Source: Azolla caroliniana
Lineage: Eukaryota; Polypodiophyta
Reading direction: 5' to 3'
DNA length: 64,000 nucleotides
Assembly (NCBI GenBank): GCA_043228905.1
Contig: JBHGNT010000011.1
Coordinates: forward strand, 10,788,001 to 10,852,000
Of the stretch, positions 43,395 to 54,799 are shown piece by piece. Made by a program: the position numbers and the translations under genes. The notes beneath the pieces are model-generated. The model had not been told where the DNA came from, made no database searches, and was given only the letters and a program-made list of their open reading frames with translations. Numbering within the stretch: position 1 is the first letter of the stretch; the number at the start of each line of letters is the position of its first letter.

Positions 43395-46165
43395 TTCTTC
43401 AAACGGGTATCGCTTAAGTCAATCTGAAGAAGATGAGGTATCTAAGCAACTCAAGGACTATTTACGAATGGGTTATATACGTTATAGTAAATCTCCATGG
43501 GGTGCACTAGTTCTCTTGGTTAAAAAGAAAGAGGGCACATGGCGTATGTGTATTAATTACCGATGCTTGAATAAGTGATGATCAAGAATTCGTATCCATT
43601 GCCCCGGGCTGACGATCTAATTGACCGTCTCTAGGGAGCTCGGTATTTTACGAAACTTGATCTCCGTACTGGCTACCATCAAATATGAATAAGTGAGGAC
43701 GATGTTCCTAAAACGGCATTTCGTACGCTCTATGGCCATTACAAGTTTTTGGTTATGCCTTTTGGTTTGACCAATGCTCTGGCTACTTTTCAACAAGAAA
43801 TGAATGACATTTTCCGAGAAAAACTTGGAAAATTTGGCGTTATTTTCTTGGATGATATTTTAGTTTATAGCCGTACATTACAAGAACATGCTAGACATGT
43901 CCGCTTTGTTTTACAAACATTGCGTGACAAACAGTTTTATGCGAAGATCTCAAAATGTGAGTTCTTCAAGAAATCAATTACTTATCTTGGACATCTCATA
44001 ACCGAACGAGGAGTTGAAATTGATCCTTCTTGCATTGAGAAAATCAAGCTTTGGCCCAGTCTTCAGAATATTTGAGAAGTTCGATCATTCCTTGGTTTTG
44101 TCAGGTTTTTGCGAAAGTCTCTTCGTAATTACTCCCAATTGACGACGCCGTTTACTGATCTTTTAAAAGGTCAAACGCGTAAGTCTACAAAACCTATTGT
44201 GTGGAATGCTACACTAGACCTCGCCTTTAAGGAACTCAAGGACTTGGTTTGCAAGGCTCCTTCACTTCTTTTACTTGATCCTTCAAAACCTTTTGAGGTT
44301 GAAACCGATGCAAGCAATTATGCTATAGGTGTTGTCTTGTATCAAGATGGTAAACCAATAGCATTCGAGAGTAAGAAACTTGATTCTGCTCAATGTCGGT
44401 ATACCGTTCAAGAAAAGGAATTATTTGCAGTTATACATGCGCTCAAAACATGGCGCCATTATCTTTATGGAAATCGCTTTGTGGTAACTACGGACCACGA
44501 GTCCTTGAAATATTTTTGTGACCAACAAGACCTGAAAGGTCGTAAGGCCCGATGGGCTGATCTCATCCAGGACTTTGATTTCTCCATACGATATCGTAAA
44601 GGTTCCATGAACACTGTCGTTGATGCACTAAGTCGCATCCGTGAAGTAACATGCTTAGCTTCACTGAAATAACATCAGATCTTTATGATCACCTTCGAGG
44701 AAAGTATCCTGATGACAGTTATTTTGCAAAATACTAGGCAAGAGTTGAGTCTGGAACAGACACCATCACATCCTCGAAGGAATACTTCCACATTGCTAAT
44801 GGTTTGCTCTACCGTAATGGGAAGGTTTGTGTTCCAGATTTACCCGAGGTCAAAAAGAGGATTCTTTTTTAATGTCATGATGCACCCTTAGTAGGGCACC
44901 CTTGAATACATCGTACACTCGTTCTCATCTCCACTCAATTTTATTGGCCTAAGATGCGTCCTGACATACATAGCTATGTGACTAAATGTCACCAGTGTCA
45001 GGTTAACAAAGCCGAGCGACTTAAAGCCACAAGACTTTTACATCCCTTGGACATTCCCAATAATAAGTGGGAAAGTATATCCATGGATTTTATTGTTAGC
45101 CTTCCTCGCACCCAAAAAGGTCATGATGCCATCTGGGTTGTGGTTGATCGACTAACTAAAATGGCCAGATTTATTGCTACTAAAACCACGGTAACAGCTC
45201 CTGAATTGGCTTACCAATTCATTGACGAATTTTTTCGTTTTTATGGGTTACCGATGGATATCGTGAGTGATCGAGATCCAAAGTTTACTAGTGACTTCTG
45301 GATGCAAGTCTTTAAGAAGTTAGAAACTACGTTGAGCATGAGCTCCACGGATCATCCTCAATCCGATGGACAGACAGAACGAGTAAATCAAATGATTGAG
45401 GACATGCTTCGACCATACGTTGGTGCAAAACCAACAAAATGGGAACGTTATCTCCCAATTTTGGAGTTTGCTTATAACAACTCCAAGCATACGTCGACGG
45501 GATATAGTCCTTTTATGTTGATGTATGGTTTTCAGCCACGAGCCCCGATTGATGTTAATATACATCATGATGAGTTGCGAAGTACGCAAAACTTTCTTCG
45601 GGATATGCAAGATATGTTGCATATTGCACGAGATAATATAAAAACAGCTCAAGATAGAGCGCGTTTTTATGCCGATCATCATAGGCAACCTCGTGTATTC
45701 AACCCTGGACAGAAGGTATTTTTACGTGTACCTCACAATTCTAAGACATTGTCTACGGGTAAGTGCGCTAAGTTAGCCCCACGGTTTTGTGGACCTTTTA
45801 CAGTCCTCAAACGCATTGGGTCATTAGCCTATCGTCTCGCTCTTCCCGATGGTGTTGGAATTCATCCAGTCTTTCATGTGAGTCGTCTAAAAGAACTTCT
45901 AGGTTCTGGCGACAATACAGTTACAACTGAAACTCTGGTTACTTCTGAAGAATTATCTTCTAAACCACATGTACTAGAAAGAATTCTTGATGTTAAAACA
46001 AAAAAATTACATACTAAAGAAATCCGAGAATTTAAAATAAAATGGATGGATAAATCAATAAAAGATGCCACATGGGAACGCGAAAATACTCTCAGAACTA
46101 ATTTCCCTAACTTTCCATTGCAAGAGTGCAATGTTTTAAAGAGGGGGAGTATGTTACGGGCATGA
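43395..46165 (+). pseudogene. Gypsy pol: RT, RNase H, integrase with chromodomain-like C-terminus (broken)
   Basis: RT starts with [20 protein letters not shown], then [24 protein letters not shown]. Stops lie near 43576, 43633, 43687 and 44073. Later RT has FLDDILVYS (the YxDD equivalent), and RNase H has ETDASNYAIG near 44300 and TDHESLKYF. Integrase shows KCHQCQVNK, SMDFIVSLP, IVSDRDPKF and DGQTERVNQ, then LSTGKCAKLAPRFCGPF and the HPVFHVSRLKE motif. A chromodomain-like tail (ERILDVKTKKL, IKWMDKSIKDATWE) follows. The integrase frame 44954-46165 is fully open. No protease DSG/DTG motif exists anywhere between gag and RT. Confidence 0.92.
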
Positions 46166-46606
46166 CCATATAATATCCCGTGGTGAGAATTTACCGTAGT
46201 ATTCTATACACGTGGATAAGTGTGAGGGTTAAACGAGAGTGTAAAGAAGGGGAGGATTACTTTTAATCCTCGGGATTGAAACAACCCATTAGGTCAAGTG
46301 TGAACTTGCCTGGGGGCCTTGGGTATCGCTATAAATAAGAGGCCTAGCTACCCTCATTTGATCATCTTTTGACTACATCGAGACTCTGCTCTTGTGGTGG
46401 GTCAACTCTTGTAGCGAGCGCGCCAGCACCAGGTACGACTCGACGCCACGACGGTGGTATGGGACGCTGATCGAGGCTCGAGTCCGTCTCGATCCCTTCG
46501 CTCGGGGGTGGTCGGGTGGATCGACACCCTTCTTTCTCTTTCTCCTTTCTATCTATCATTTGTTTATCCTTATCTTAAGTTTACTTTAGTACCTAGATCT
46601 CTAATA
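46152..46606 (+). repeat. Gypsy 3' LTR
   Basis: 455 bp, matching the 5' LTR over its whole length. Confidence 0.95.
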
Positions 46607-48890
46607 AGTATGGTATGCCCTTAACTTGCCTTCCCCTAGTTTGAAGGGTAAATAGTATATTTTCTCTTTCATAATTATGCTTATCCACATTTACATCCAT
46701 CCAAAAGACATTTCCCCATGTAATCCATTAGGTCCATACTCAACATTAATGAGGCGCAACATATGTTTCCAAACAGAACATGCAGCCATACAATTCCATA
46801 AGGCATGTTGCATTGATTCCAAATGAAGCCCACAAAAAGAGCAAGTTTTGGTTCCCTCTTCCCTATGCATCCATTCCAAGACTAGAAGTGCATAGTGGAC
46901 ACATAACCATCTAAATGTAATGATTTTGCAAATACTGAATGCATAGGAATTTTCTTATTTAACCATACCTTAGTTGCAACTGACATAACCGGATTCCTCC
47001 TTCATTGGAATTTCCTACCTAACTTTACATAGTAGTCAAAGAAAGAAACCATCTTACCATTAACATCTCTCCACCACCATTCAGCTGGATCCCACTCTAA
47101 CTCCAATAAGGGCTTACTACCACAAACCCAAATATCCTAGAAAGGGTTTACTTTTTCAGGATGGGGATCAATAATACATACCTTCCATGTTTTTGCAGCC
47201 ACCCTAATAGGCTTCCGCTCCACTAAATTGAGAAGGTCATCCTCCATAGAGACCCATTGCAATTTTCCCTCCTAAACTATTATATATGCTAAGAAGGATT
47301 CATTAGATGTATAAGCTCTTGCTCCAATCAAGACATTAAAAGAAAAGAATGCCCGGTACCATACATGATTTGAATTAAAAGAAGAAGGCAAACTCCTATT
47401 ACAAGCGTTACTTATCTCTCGGAACATTAACATACCACCTCTTACTGATTTCAAAACTTGTTCCCTAACATCCCTAGAGGATTGATTAAAGTTTAACCAA
47501 GTACAAACATTAGCCGCAAATGCCTCATCAACCGCCACCCAATTTAATCTTGACCTTCTTCCCAACGTATTACCATTATCATCCTTAATCAAGGGGTTCT
47601 AGCAAATTGGTTGCCTTTTCCACTCGTCCTCCCATATAAGATGTTTATGCACAAGATTAGGCAACAAACATTTCCAAGCTCTTAACAAAGAGTTAAAAAA
47701 TTTATCCGAAGTGAAAATAGAAGTTAAAGGCATATCCTCGTGCACAAACCACCACCTCACATTTTGCTTCCAATGTCCACTTCTAAATGGAACCAATTCC
47801 TTCATACGTTCATGAAGTAACAACTTACATGGCTCATTCCCTAGGAGCATACTTCTCACAACAAATTTCGCAAGTAATGCTCTACATTGAAACATTGGGT
47901 CTATCAACCCTAATCTGCCCTCATGAGGAGGAGATATTATTACCTTCCATGCAACTTTAGATCTTGCATTTGCATCAGATACCCCCTGAGATAGAACAGA
48001 TCTTGAAAACAACCAAGATGAGAGGATATACCACATTGAAGACAGAAGCACTTGATTAACAATTACAATTCTTCCAACCAATGATAAATGCCTCGAAGAC
48101 CAAAACAACAATTTCTTCTTCAATGACATCAACAAGGGGGCAATAAGTTGATCATGAGTAATATCAACACCAATTTGACAAACAAGATATCTTACTAACC
48201 TCCCATGTTGAAGCCATTGAAAATCCGGATGGGGCAACCAATGTGAAACTCTATTATTCTTCATTCTTATTCCAATGGACTTATTCCAATTTATAATAAC
48301 ACTTGATAGCTCACAAAATTCTTGCACCACACATTGAACATTACGCGAATTCTGTTCCTCCCCATTTACATATAAAGCTGTATCATCATCAAATTCATTA
48401 TCAAGCACTTGCGTCTTATCTAATCCCCATTGCAACCCTTTAATTCTTATTAAGGTATGATTATTAAAATACACATGAAAGCCTCAACTATTAATAAGTA
48501 TAGGAAAGGGGCCAATGGACAGCCTTGCCTAACTGACCTTGAAATAGAGAAGGGAGGATCAACTTCTCCGGCCACATATACAGAGCTAGACACATTCTTA
48601 TACAAGGCTCTTACTGCCACTACCCAAGCCATTGGAAATCCTAGCTGTAACATAACTTCCTCGAGGAAAGACCAATCAACTCTATCGTATGCCTTTTCAA
48701 AGTCCAATAATAACACCACTAGTTCAACATCCTTCTCTTTTGCCAAAGCTGTAAGCTCCCAGAACATGAAAATATTATAAAAAATTGAACGCTCTTGCAT
48801 AAAACCCGTTTGTGATTTATGAATAATATCATTTAATAAAGGTTGCATACGTAAAGCAAGGACTTTAATACTTTCACACCCTCTTAGCTT
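46607..48890 (-). pseudogene. L1-like LINE reverse transcriptase, 5'-truncated (right of the gypsy insertion)
   Basis: Minus-strand frames give non-LTR RT motifs in order: ALRMQPLLNDIIHKSQTGF, LLDFEKAYDRVDW (catalytic Asp), SVRQGCPLAPFLYLL, FDDDTALY (the FADD box, Ala changed to Asp), ILSSWLFS and the thumb region WKVIISPPHEGRLGL. A zinc-binding RT tail (CSFCGLHLESMQHALWNC) lies near 46850-46790. The endonuclease domain is absent, so it is 5'-truncated near 48890. Stops and frameshifts occur between about 47600 and 46900. The 3' end continues at 40254-39929. Confidence 0.88.
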
Positions 48891-50648
48891 TCACCTCTTC
48901 ACATTGGGGGGCAAGTAAAATAAAGCTTAGATGTGAAGATTCGGAGAAGACATTCATCTTATTGTTCAAACTGCATATAATCTTCTCATTAACATACACT
49001 ATATTTAAATTGCCTCTAGGGTACGAAGCTTTAGAAATGCTTGACATTGCATCATCGAGAATATCCCATATAGCTTCCTTATCTCATCCTCAAATATTTG
49101 ATAAAGATCATGATTGAAGCTTTAGAGAAGCCATTCATACAATGTTTTGAACTTACCTCAAGTTCCTCATTTTTGTGTATACATGCCATCATATCTAGGA
49201 ATGAAGCCTTAGTAGTTCATTCTATCGGCCCATGTAGGTGTCCATATTCAACCTTTTATATTTATTCGACCCTTTCCTTTTCCATTCATATCCACATGTT
49301 GAGAAGGCATTATGCATTAAATCTTCTCCCTTGGTCATTTCTTCACATTGTACATATTTGTGTAGGATCTATGTATCGACGGAGTTAAACACTCCTCGAT
49401 GTCGTTTGCGGAGCTCGGACCGATGTATACCCTTTTGATGGTGAATCAGACGGAGATGGTTGTCGGACACCTCCAAGCCTCACACTCACTTAACGATTAA
49501 TTGATTATTAAGCACGATATCTCCCTCACTCTCTCAAGCTCTCTCTCATAGACAATAAGAGTAATGAATACGTTTATTAACCCTCTTTGCTAAGAGGTCT
49601 AGCACCAACAAGGAAGAGAGGTTAGTGTTCTCTAACTAAACACTTCACTAATCTCTCTTAAGCTTAAGGGATACAAGAAAGAGGAGAGGAAGCTCTAGCT
49701 CTTAATCAATAGGGAGAGCTTACAAATGGAAGAACCCTTACAAAGCCACCACAATGTGTCTTATATAGCATTTACATTTAGGGTATGGCCATTTCACACT
49801 TGGTTGTCCATTAGCTCCTTTTCCTCTTGCCATTTCCTCTTCATAGGTCCTTTAGTCGTACTACGTCCTTATTGATACGTTCTTCTTCATGACCGGTTGT
49901 GGTGCAATCCAAGCGCTTAACTTCCCCCCAAACTAATGAGTGCACACTCCTAGGTGCACCATGGGAGGTAAGCTCAGCGTCGATGGCAATAAGGATGGAG
50001 TAGGGTGGTTCATTGAGGCGTGGTTGGTGGCGAATATGGTGGTGAAGACGTCAAATGTTGAGGGGAGGTAAGAGAATCTCTTGCATTTGATCGATCGTTG
50101 TGAATAAGTCCTTATTGGTTGGTGAGAGCGAGGTTTGGTCGTCGTCATCAAGGGAGTTAGAGTCCCTCTCGAGGTCGACCATGGTTGTTGGTTAACTTGG
50201 GTTTGGTGGGTGGAGGGCGTAGGCATGAGCCTCGTTGAAACTCAAAAGTTGGTATTCACTAGAGATGTCGAGGTACCTATGTAACTCATGGGTGTCCTCT
50301 TCAAGTTCATCGGGCCAGTTGAACACGGAAGGTTTGATCCTGAAAATGTTGGTGTGGTCGAGAACATCCCAGGCATGTTACCATGCTCAGACTAACAAAA
50401 GGAACCCAGAAGGTGACACGTAGGTGTCTTCACTTTCAAGAATGGCGCGGGTGAGGTCACCTGCGATTGGGTGTAGGCGTACGAGTGTTGCTAAGAGTTG
50501 TGCCAGCTGGTCCTTGTTGACTCAAATTGTGTCGAAAACATCTCTATGGACGCCACCCGTTTGAACAAAACATACAAAGTGAGTATAAAATATGTGTCCA
50601 GGACAACGGGTGGTCAAAGTAGGAATTGTGGGAACGGGCATTGGAGGC
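48891..50648. other. Region without a recognised gene
   Basis: A (CT)-rich stretch at about 49520-49560. Around 49930-50430 the minus strand reads in pieces like a decayed protein-coding sequence (NWPDELEEDTHELHRYLDI), but I cannot assign a family. Confidence 0.4.
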
Positions 50649-51785
50649 TCAACTCGACAAGTGGAACTTGTTAACTATGTGGGGAGTGTTCGACGAGTGG
50701 CACTCGTCGAACTTTGTGGAGATTGTTTGACGAGAGGAGACTCGACACACATTGTGGAGGTTTGTTCGACAAGTTTACATTCGTCGAACTTGTGTGAGGG
50801 TGCTATTGGGTTTCTGGTTTTAGGAAAAAATTGTTAGTGTTACCCCAAAGTGTGATATTCCCATGACCGATAAGAGACTCAATCCCCATCACCTAACTAC
50901 TGCAAACCGGCACCCAAAACACTTAATAATATGGTTCAATAACACACAAAATTGAGCTATGTCATAACGAACGGTTTGCGAAGTTTCACTAGTTATATCT
51001 TTGGAGCCCGAGGGTTTTGAACGTGGTCAACTGTGAAACGAGAATTAAGGTTTTCATCCTTCCTTATACACCACTCACGGTAATGTCTTCAATTTTCCTC
51101 TCTACTTGCGTTAGGGTTTCGGTTGCTGGAGAAAATGACAACAACAACAACAATAGAACAAGAAGGAGTGTTGTGTGTGTTCGAAGAGTGGGCACTCGTC
51201 GAAATGTGTGTGCGGGTTCGACGAGAGGGTCACTCGTCGAATTGTGTGTTATTGTTCGACGGGTGGGTTCCTCGTTGAACAGTTTGTGTGTGTTCGATGA
51301 GTGGGCACTCATCGAACTACGTGTGCGGGTTCGACGAGTGGTCACTTGTTGAACTGTGTGTTACTGTTCGACGATTGGGTCAGTCTGTGTGTGTTCGATG
51401 AGTGGGCACTCATCGAACTACGTGTGCGGGTTCGACGAGTGGTCACTTGTTGAACTATGTGTTACTGTTCGACGATTGGGTTCCTCGTCGAATAGTCAGT
51501 GTGTTCAACAAGAGGGTTCCTCATTGAACAATTAGTGTGTTCAACGAGTGGGTCGTCGTCAAACTGTGTGTGCAGGTTCGACGAGTGGTCGCTCATCGAA
51601 CTGTGTGTTACTATTCGACAAGTGGGTTCCTCGTCGACAGTCTATGTGTTCGAGGAGTGGACACTCATCGAGCTATGTGTGCGGGTTCGACGACTCGCTG
51701 GTTGTGAGTGTGTGACCGTTCAATGAGTGGTCACTCATTGAGCTGCTGTGTGGCCGTTTGACGAGTGGTCACTCGTCGAACTATG
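50649..51785. repeat. Array of short palindromic repeats (TTCGACGAGTG/CACTCGTCGAA)
   Basis: A palindrome of about 24-25 bases (TTCGACGAGTGG then TCACTCGTCGAA) recurs roughly every 37-45 bases, separated by 'ctgtgtgt'-like spacers. It is dense from 51178 to 51785, with four degenerate units at 50649-50800. Several units change on both arms together (TTCGATGAG/CTCATCGAA and TTCAATGAG/CTCATTGAG), so pairing is kept. A longer unit of roughly 105 bp is repeated near 51290 and 51390. Confidence 0.9.
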
Positions 51786-52062
51786 GGGGGGTAATGGTGC
51801 ACGTTGTGGTGGTCGACGGTAGTGATTGTCATCATCGTGGCCACGTGGTGTGGATTGTCATGCCGGCGGCTGGTGGTTGGAAAGGAGCAGTGTGGAGCGG
51901 TGTGGGGCACAATAGAGTGGCAAGGAGATGGTGGGGGGAAAATTGTGGGTGATTCTTATGATGTGTGGTGCATACGAAAGTGGAGCAGACAGGGTGTGTA
52001 GGAAGAGCCACTAGTGGAGATAGGGGAGAGAGTATGAGTGGGAGCAGGAACAACAAGAAGGG
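51786..52062. other. Spacer between palindromic array and Copia-C LTR
   Basis: G-rich, no gene or element recognised. Confidence 0.4.
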
Positions 52063-52254
52063 TGTTGTGCGGACAAGCTCAACCGGATCCAGATCAGCTG
52101 AACAAGCTAGAGCCGGATCGGAGTCCGGAACCAAGAGCCGGATCGGATTGTAACCGGTAGACCGTTAGAGGCCTACGAACCTAACCTAGTACGTAGGCAT
52201 ATTTTTGGGAGTTAGTGCAGTCACTAGTATGAGCATTGAAGTACTTGTCAGTAC
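52063..52254 (+). repeat. Copia-C 5' LTR, left part (split by hAT element)
   Basis: Begins TGTTGTGCGGACAAGCTC, related to the start of the LTR at 60822 (minus strand). It ends at the hAT target duplication GTCAGTAC (52247-52254). Confidence 0.85.
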
Positions 52255-53209
52255 CATGGTTGTTAGGTACGTTAGGTACGGTACTGATACGATACGTATT
52301 TAACGTATTAATACGGGTATAGTACCTCCCAATTTACAAATACGTTAAATACGTTTTTTAGTATGTTAAATACCTATAAAATACATAAAATATGTATAGT
52401 ACGTTAAATACATTAAATACTTCTAGAATTTGAAACCTTCCTAAAAAATATTTATTTACTTTCCTAAAAAATATTTGTAATATTATGTTTACCTTGAAAT
52501 TCACTTAGTATACACAGTGATGCAAGAATATATGAAAACACACTATACCATTGCCAAATATGTGTACACTATCTCATTGCGAATGATGAATCAAAATCAT
52601 CAAAACTCTATAAAGTTGTGAAATTGATACAAAATCCATCGTGTTCTCAGGAACTACATAGCCAATCCCATCAACTATACCACAAATATTATCCAAAATG
52701 ACACCTCAAAGGTATTAACTACAACTGAATCATTGAAACCAATTCATAATTTAATACAAAGGTCGAGTACTTGTGGATTTCATTCATTATTTTCAAAATT
52801 TGTGAAAAATAAAAATGGTCCACATTTGAAAACCTTGCGAGGAAGTGCATAAAACCCTAGGAATTGTAGGGCTATACATGACAAACTTGAGCACCTCTCA
52901 AAATGGCCCAATCAATTTATAAGGAGAATACAAACCTCCAATGGTACAGTATTCCAGATACCTCTTTCTCTGTCTCTTGTTGGCAGTTGCAATGACGATA
53001 AAATAATTATCATAAGGGACCACCAACTTAGATCATCGCACTGAGATCCAAACACCACATTAGAGCTCTCCACTATTCTTTGTCATTCCCCGTCCTGGAT
53101 AATTATGTACTTGTTCGCATTCCATTTAAACACGTACATTTTGTTGAGGAATTAAAGGAGGAAAAAGTGTCAACATATGGCCATTCTTTCAGAACATTCC
53201 CACTTTAAA

Positions 53210-54330
53210 TCACTCAATTTTCTTGCGTTTTGCGGCCTCCCGGAATCGGCCCCTGATGTCCTCTCTACGCCTCTTCTTCTTTTCTACTTCTTCTTGGGCT
53301 TTCTTTTCCTCATAGACTTTCCTCTTTTTAACATGTTGCTCCTTCCGCTTTTTTACCTACAAGAAAAAATATCACAAACTTTCACCACACTATAGAATAG
53401 ATACAGTTATATTGCATTGAGCCTTAGGTGAGTTTAAACTACACTTTCTTTGAAAACAACTTTTAAAATGCTCAATGATTTTTAAATACTAATCATCATT
53501 TTTTGCTTTTGATTTTTATTCCAATGAAAATCAAAGACAAATGGAGTCATTTTCTGTCATTTTCATTTTCTTTATTTAGGTGAAAAGTTTTGGACCTTCT
53601 ATTTTCTCTTTTACTCATAATTACTATTTGTATGTAACACTTCAAATTCTTAGACCAGAACTAAGCTGGATCTAGAATATGCACATGACAAATAGAGATT
53701 TACATAGGATAAATGTTATACCTTCTCATTTCTAATAGTATTCAGTTGTTGAACAAGCGTATGCACTTTGCGTTCATGGGGCTCCAAAACTACTACCCTA
53801 CGAGCTTCCAGAGTTGGTTTACTTCTTTCCTTTTGCTTCGGTTTGGAAGCAAAAGGGAGTTTAGCCTGGAGAGCTTTAGGTATTTTCAGCTTGTTGAAAA
53901 TGCCGAGGTTGCCTCTCAATTTCCTGTATTAAAAACATGGATACCTTAGGATTCCAAGTGGGATGTTGGCTTCAGGAAGTAGTAACCTTTGAGCTGCCAA
54001 TTTAACATTAAACTACTTTGATGCTTTTTAGATATTTATGTTTGTCAAGAATTTCACTGAAGAAGCAAAGATAAAAACCAGAAAACCCACCTTGTAGATG
54101 GAATTTTTATTGGCAGGAATAGAAAGACCCTTCTCTTTTCTCAATTCAACCACCGTCTTCATTCCTCGCCAAATTGATCCATGCAATTGAAGAAGCGTCG
54201 TTACAGGGTTGAAGAACTGTGGGATGTCCACGTTCACCCATGCTCTCAAAAAGACAATATCACTCATCAAAATTTTATCCTCAAAGGTACATCGTATGAT
54301 TCCTTCCTTCCCTTGCATTGCCTTTACAGC
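53210..54330 (-). pseudogene. BMS1: BMS1 gene fragment (C-terminal three exons) captured inside the hAT element
   Basis: BMS1 is the GTPase of the 90S pre-ribosome (U3 processome) in the nucleolus. Three minus-strand exons with GT/AG borders are visible. 54330-54091 encodes GIIRCTFEDKILMSDIVFLR, then VNVDIPQFFNPVTTLL and WRGMKTVVELRKEKGLSIP..NKNSIYK. 53923-53722 encodes EIERQPRHF, then LKIPKALQAKLPFASKPK and PTLEARRVVVLEPHERKVH. 53356-53210 encodes the Lys/Arg-rich tail (GRFREAAKRKKIE) with stop TGA at 53212-53210. These match the C-terminus of plant BMS1 in order. Exon 2 needs one frameshift near 53890. The rest of the gene, including the GTPase domain, is absent. Retained introns indicate capture at DNA level. 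It could be transcribed from a hAT promoter, but this is inference. Confidence 0.9.
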
Positions 54331-54799
54331 CTGCAAAACTTGTTGGGCATTTACAACAACAGCCCAGGCCACAAAGAAAATATTGTATATCCCTCACATG
54401 ATTGAGGGAATTCACATGATGAGTCATGACTCATGACAGGCTAAAATTCTACAAAAAAAATAGTACTTTTGACAAAAACAACACATTGACAAGAAGTGCA
54501 ACATACCTATTGAAGAAAAGACCACATCTTTTGATTTGGAAAAAACCTTCAGAACACATAACATCAAATATTTGAGATACACTTACATTGCATTTTGTCA
54601 AAGAAATAGAATGCATTCTAGGAACAAAATTTAGAAAAAAAACCTTAACAACACATAACATCAGATATTTGACTTCTAAGAACACATAACTCGAACTATG
54701 TCCAAGACTCCAATGTATCAAAATGAGCTTAGATCAAAGAAAAGTAACATAAGGCTATTGAGCTTAATAATAACGTATAGAAATTAGAAGTATTAGTCA

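Larger units (their letters stand above)
40255..46606 (+). mobile_element. Complete Ty3/gypsy (chromovirus-like) element, protease lacking, coding-dead
   Basis: LTRs at 40255-40708 and 46152-46606 begin TGTTACGGGCATGACC and end CTCTAATA. The 5-bp duplication AGTAT flanks it (40250-40254 and 46607-46611). The internal order gag, RT, RNase H, integrase is gypsy. A polypurine tract AAAGAGGGGGAG precedes the 3' LTR. It is inserted into a LINE. Confidence 0.97.

Noticed and set aside
49933-50430. Possible decayed coding sequence on the minus strand
   Set aside because: Reads plausibly in pieces, but no family could be recognised and stops and frame changes are frequent.
50649-51785. Palindromic repeats with spacers, CRISPR-like at first sight
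   Set aside because: Spacers are short and repetitive (GT-rich), units vary, there are no cas genes, and the host is eukaryotic.
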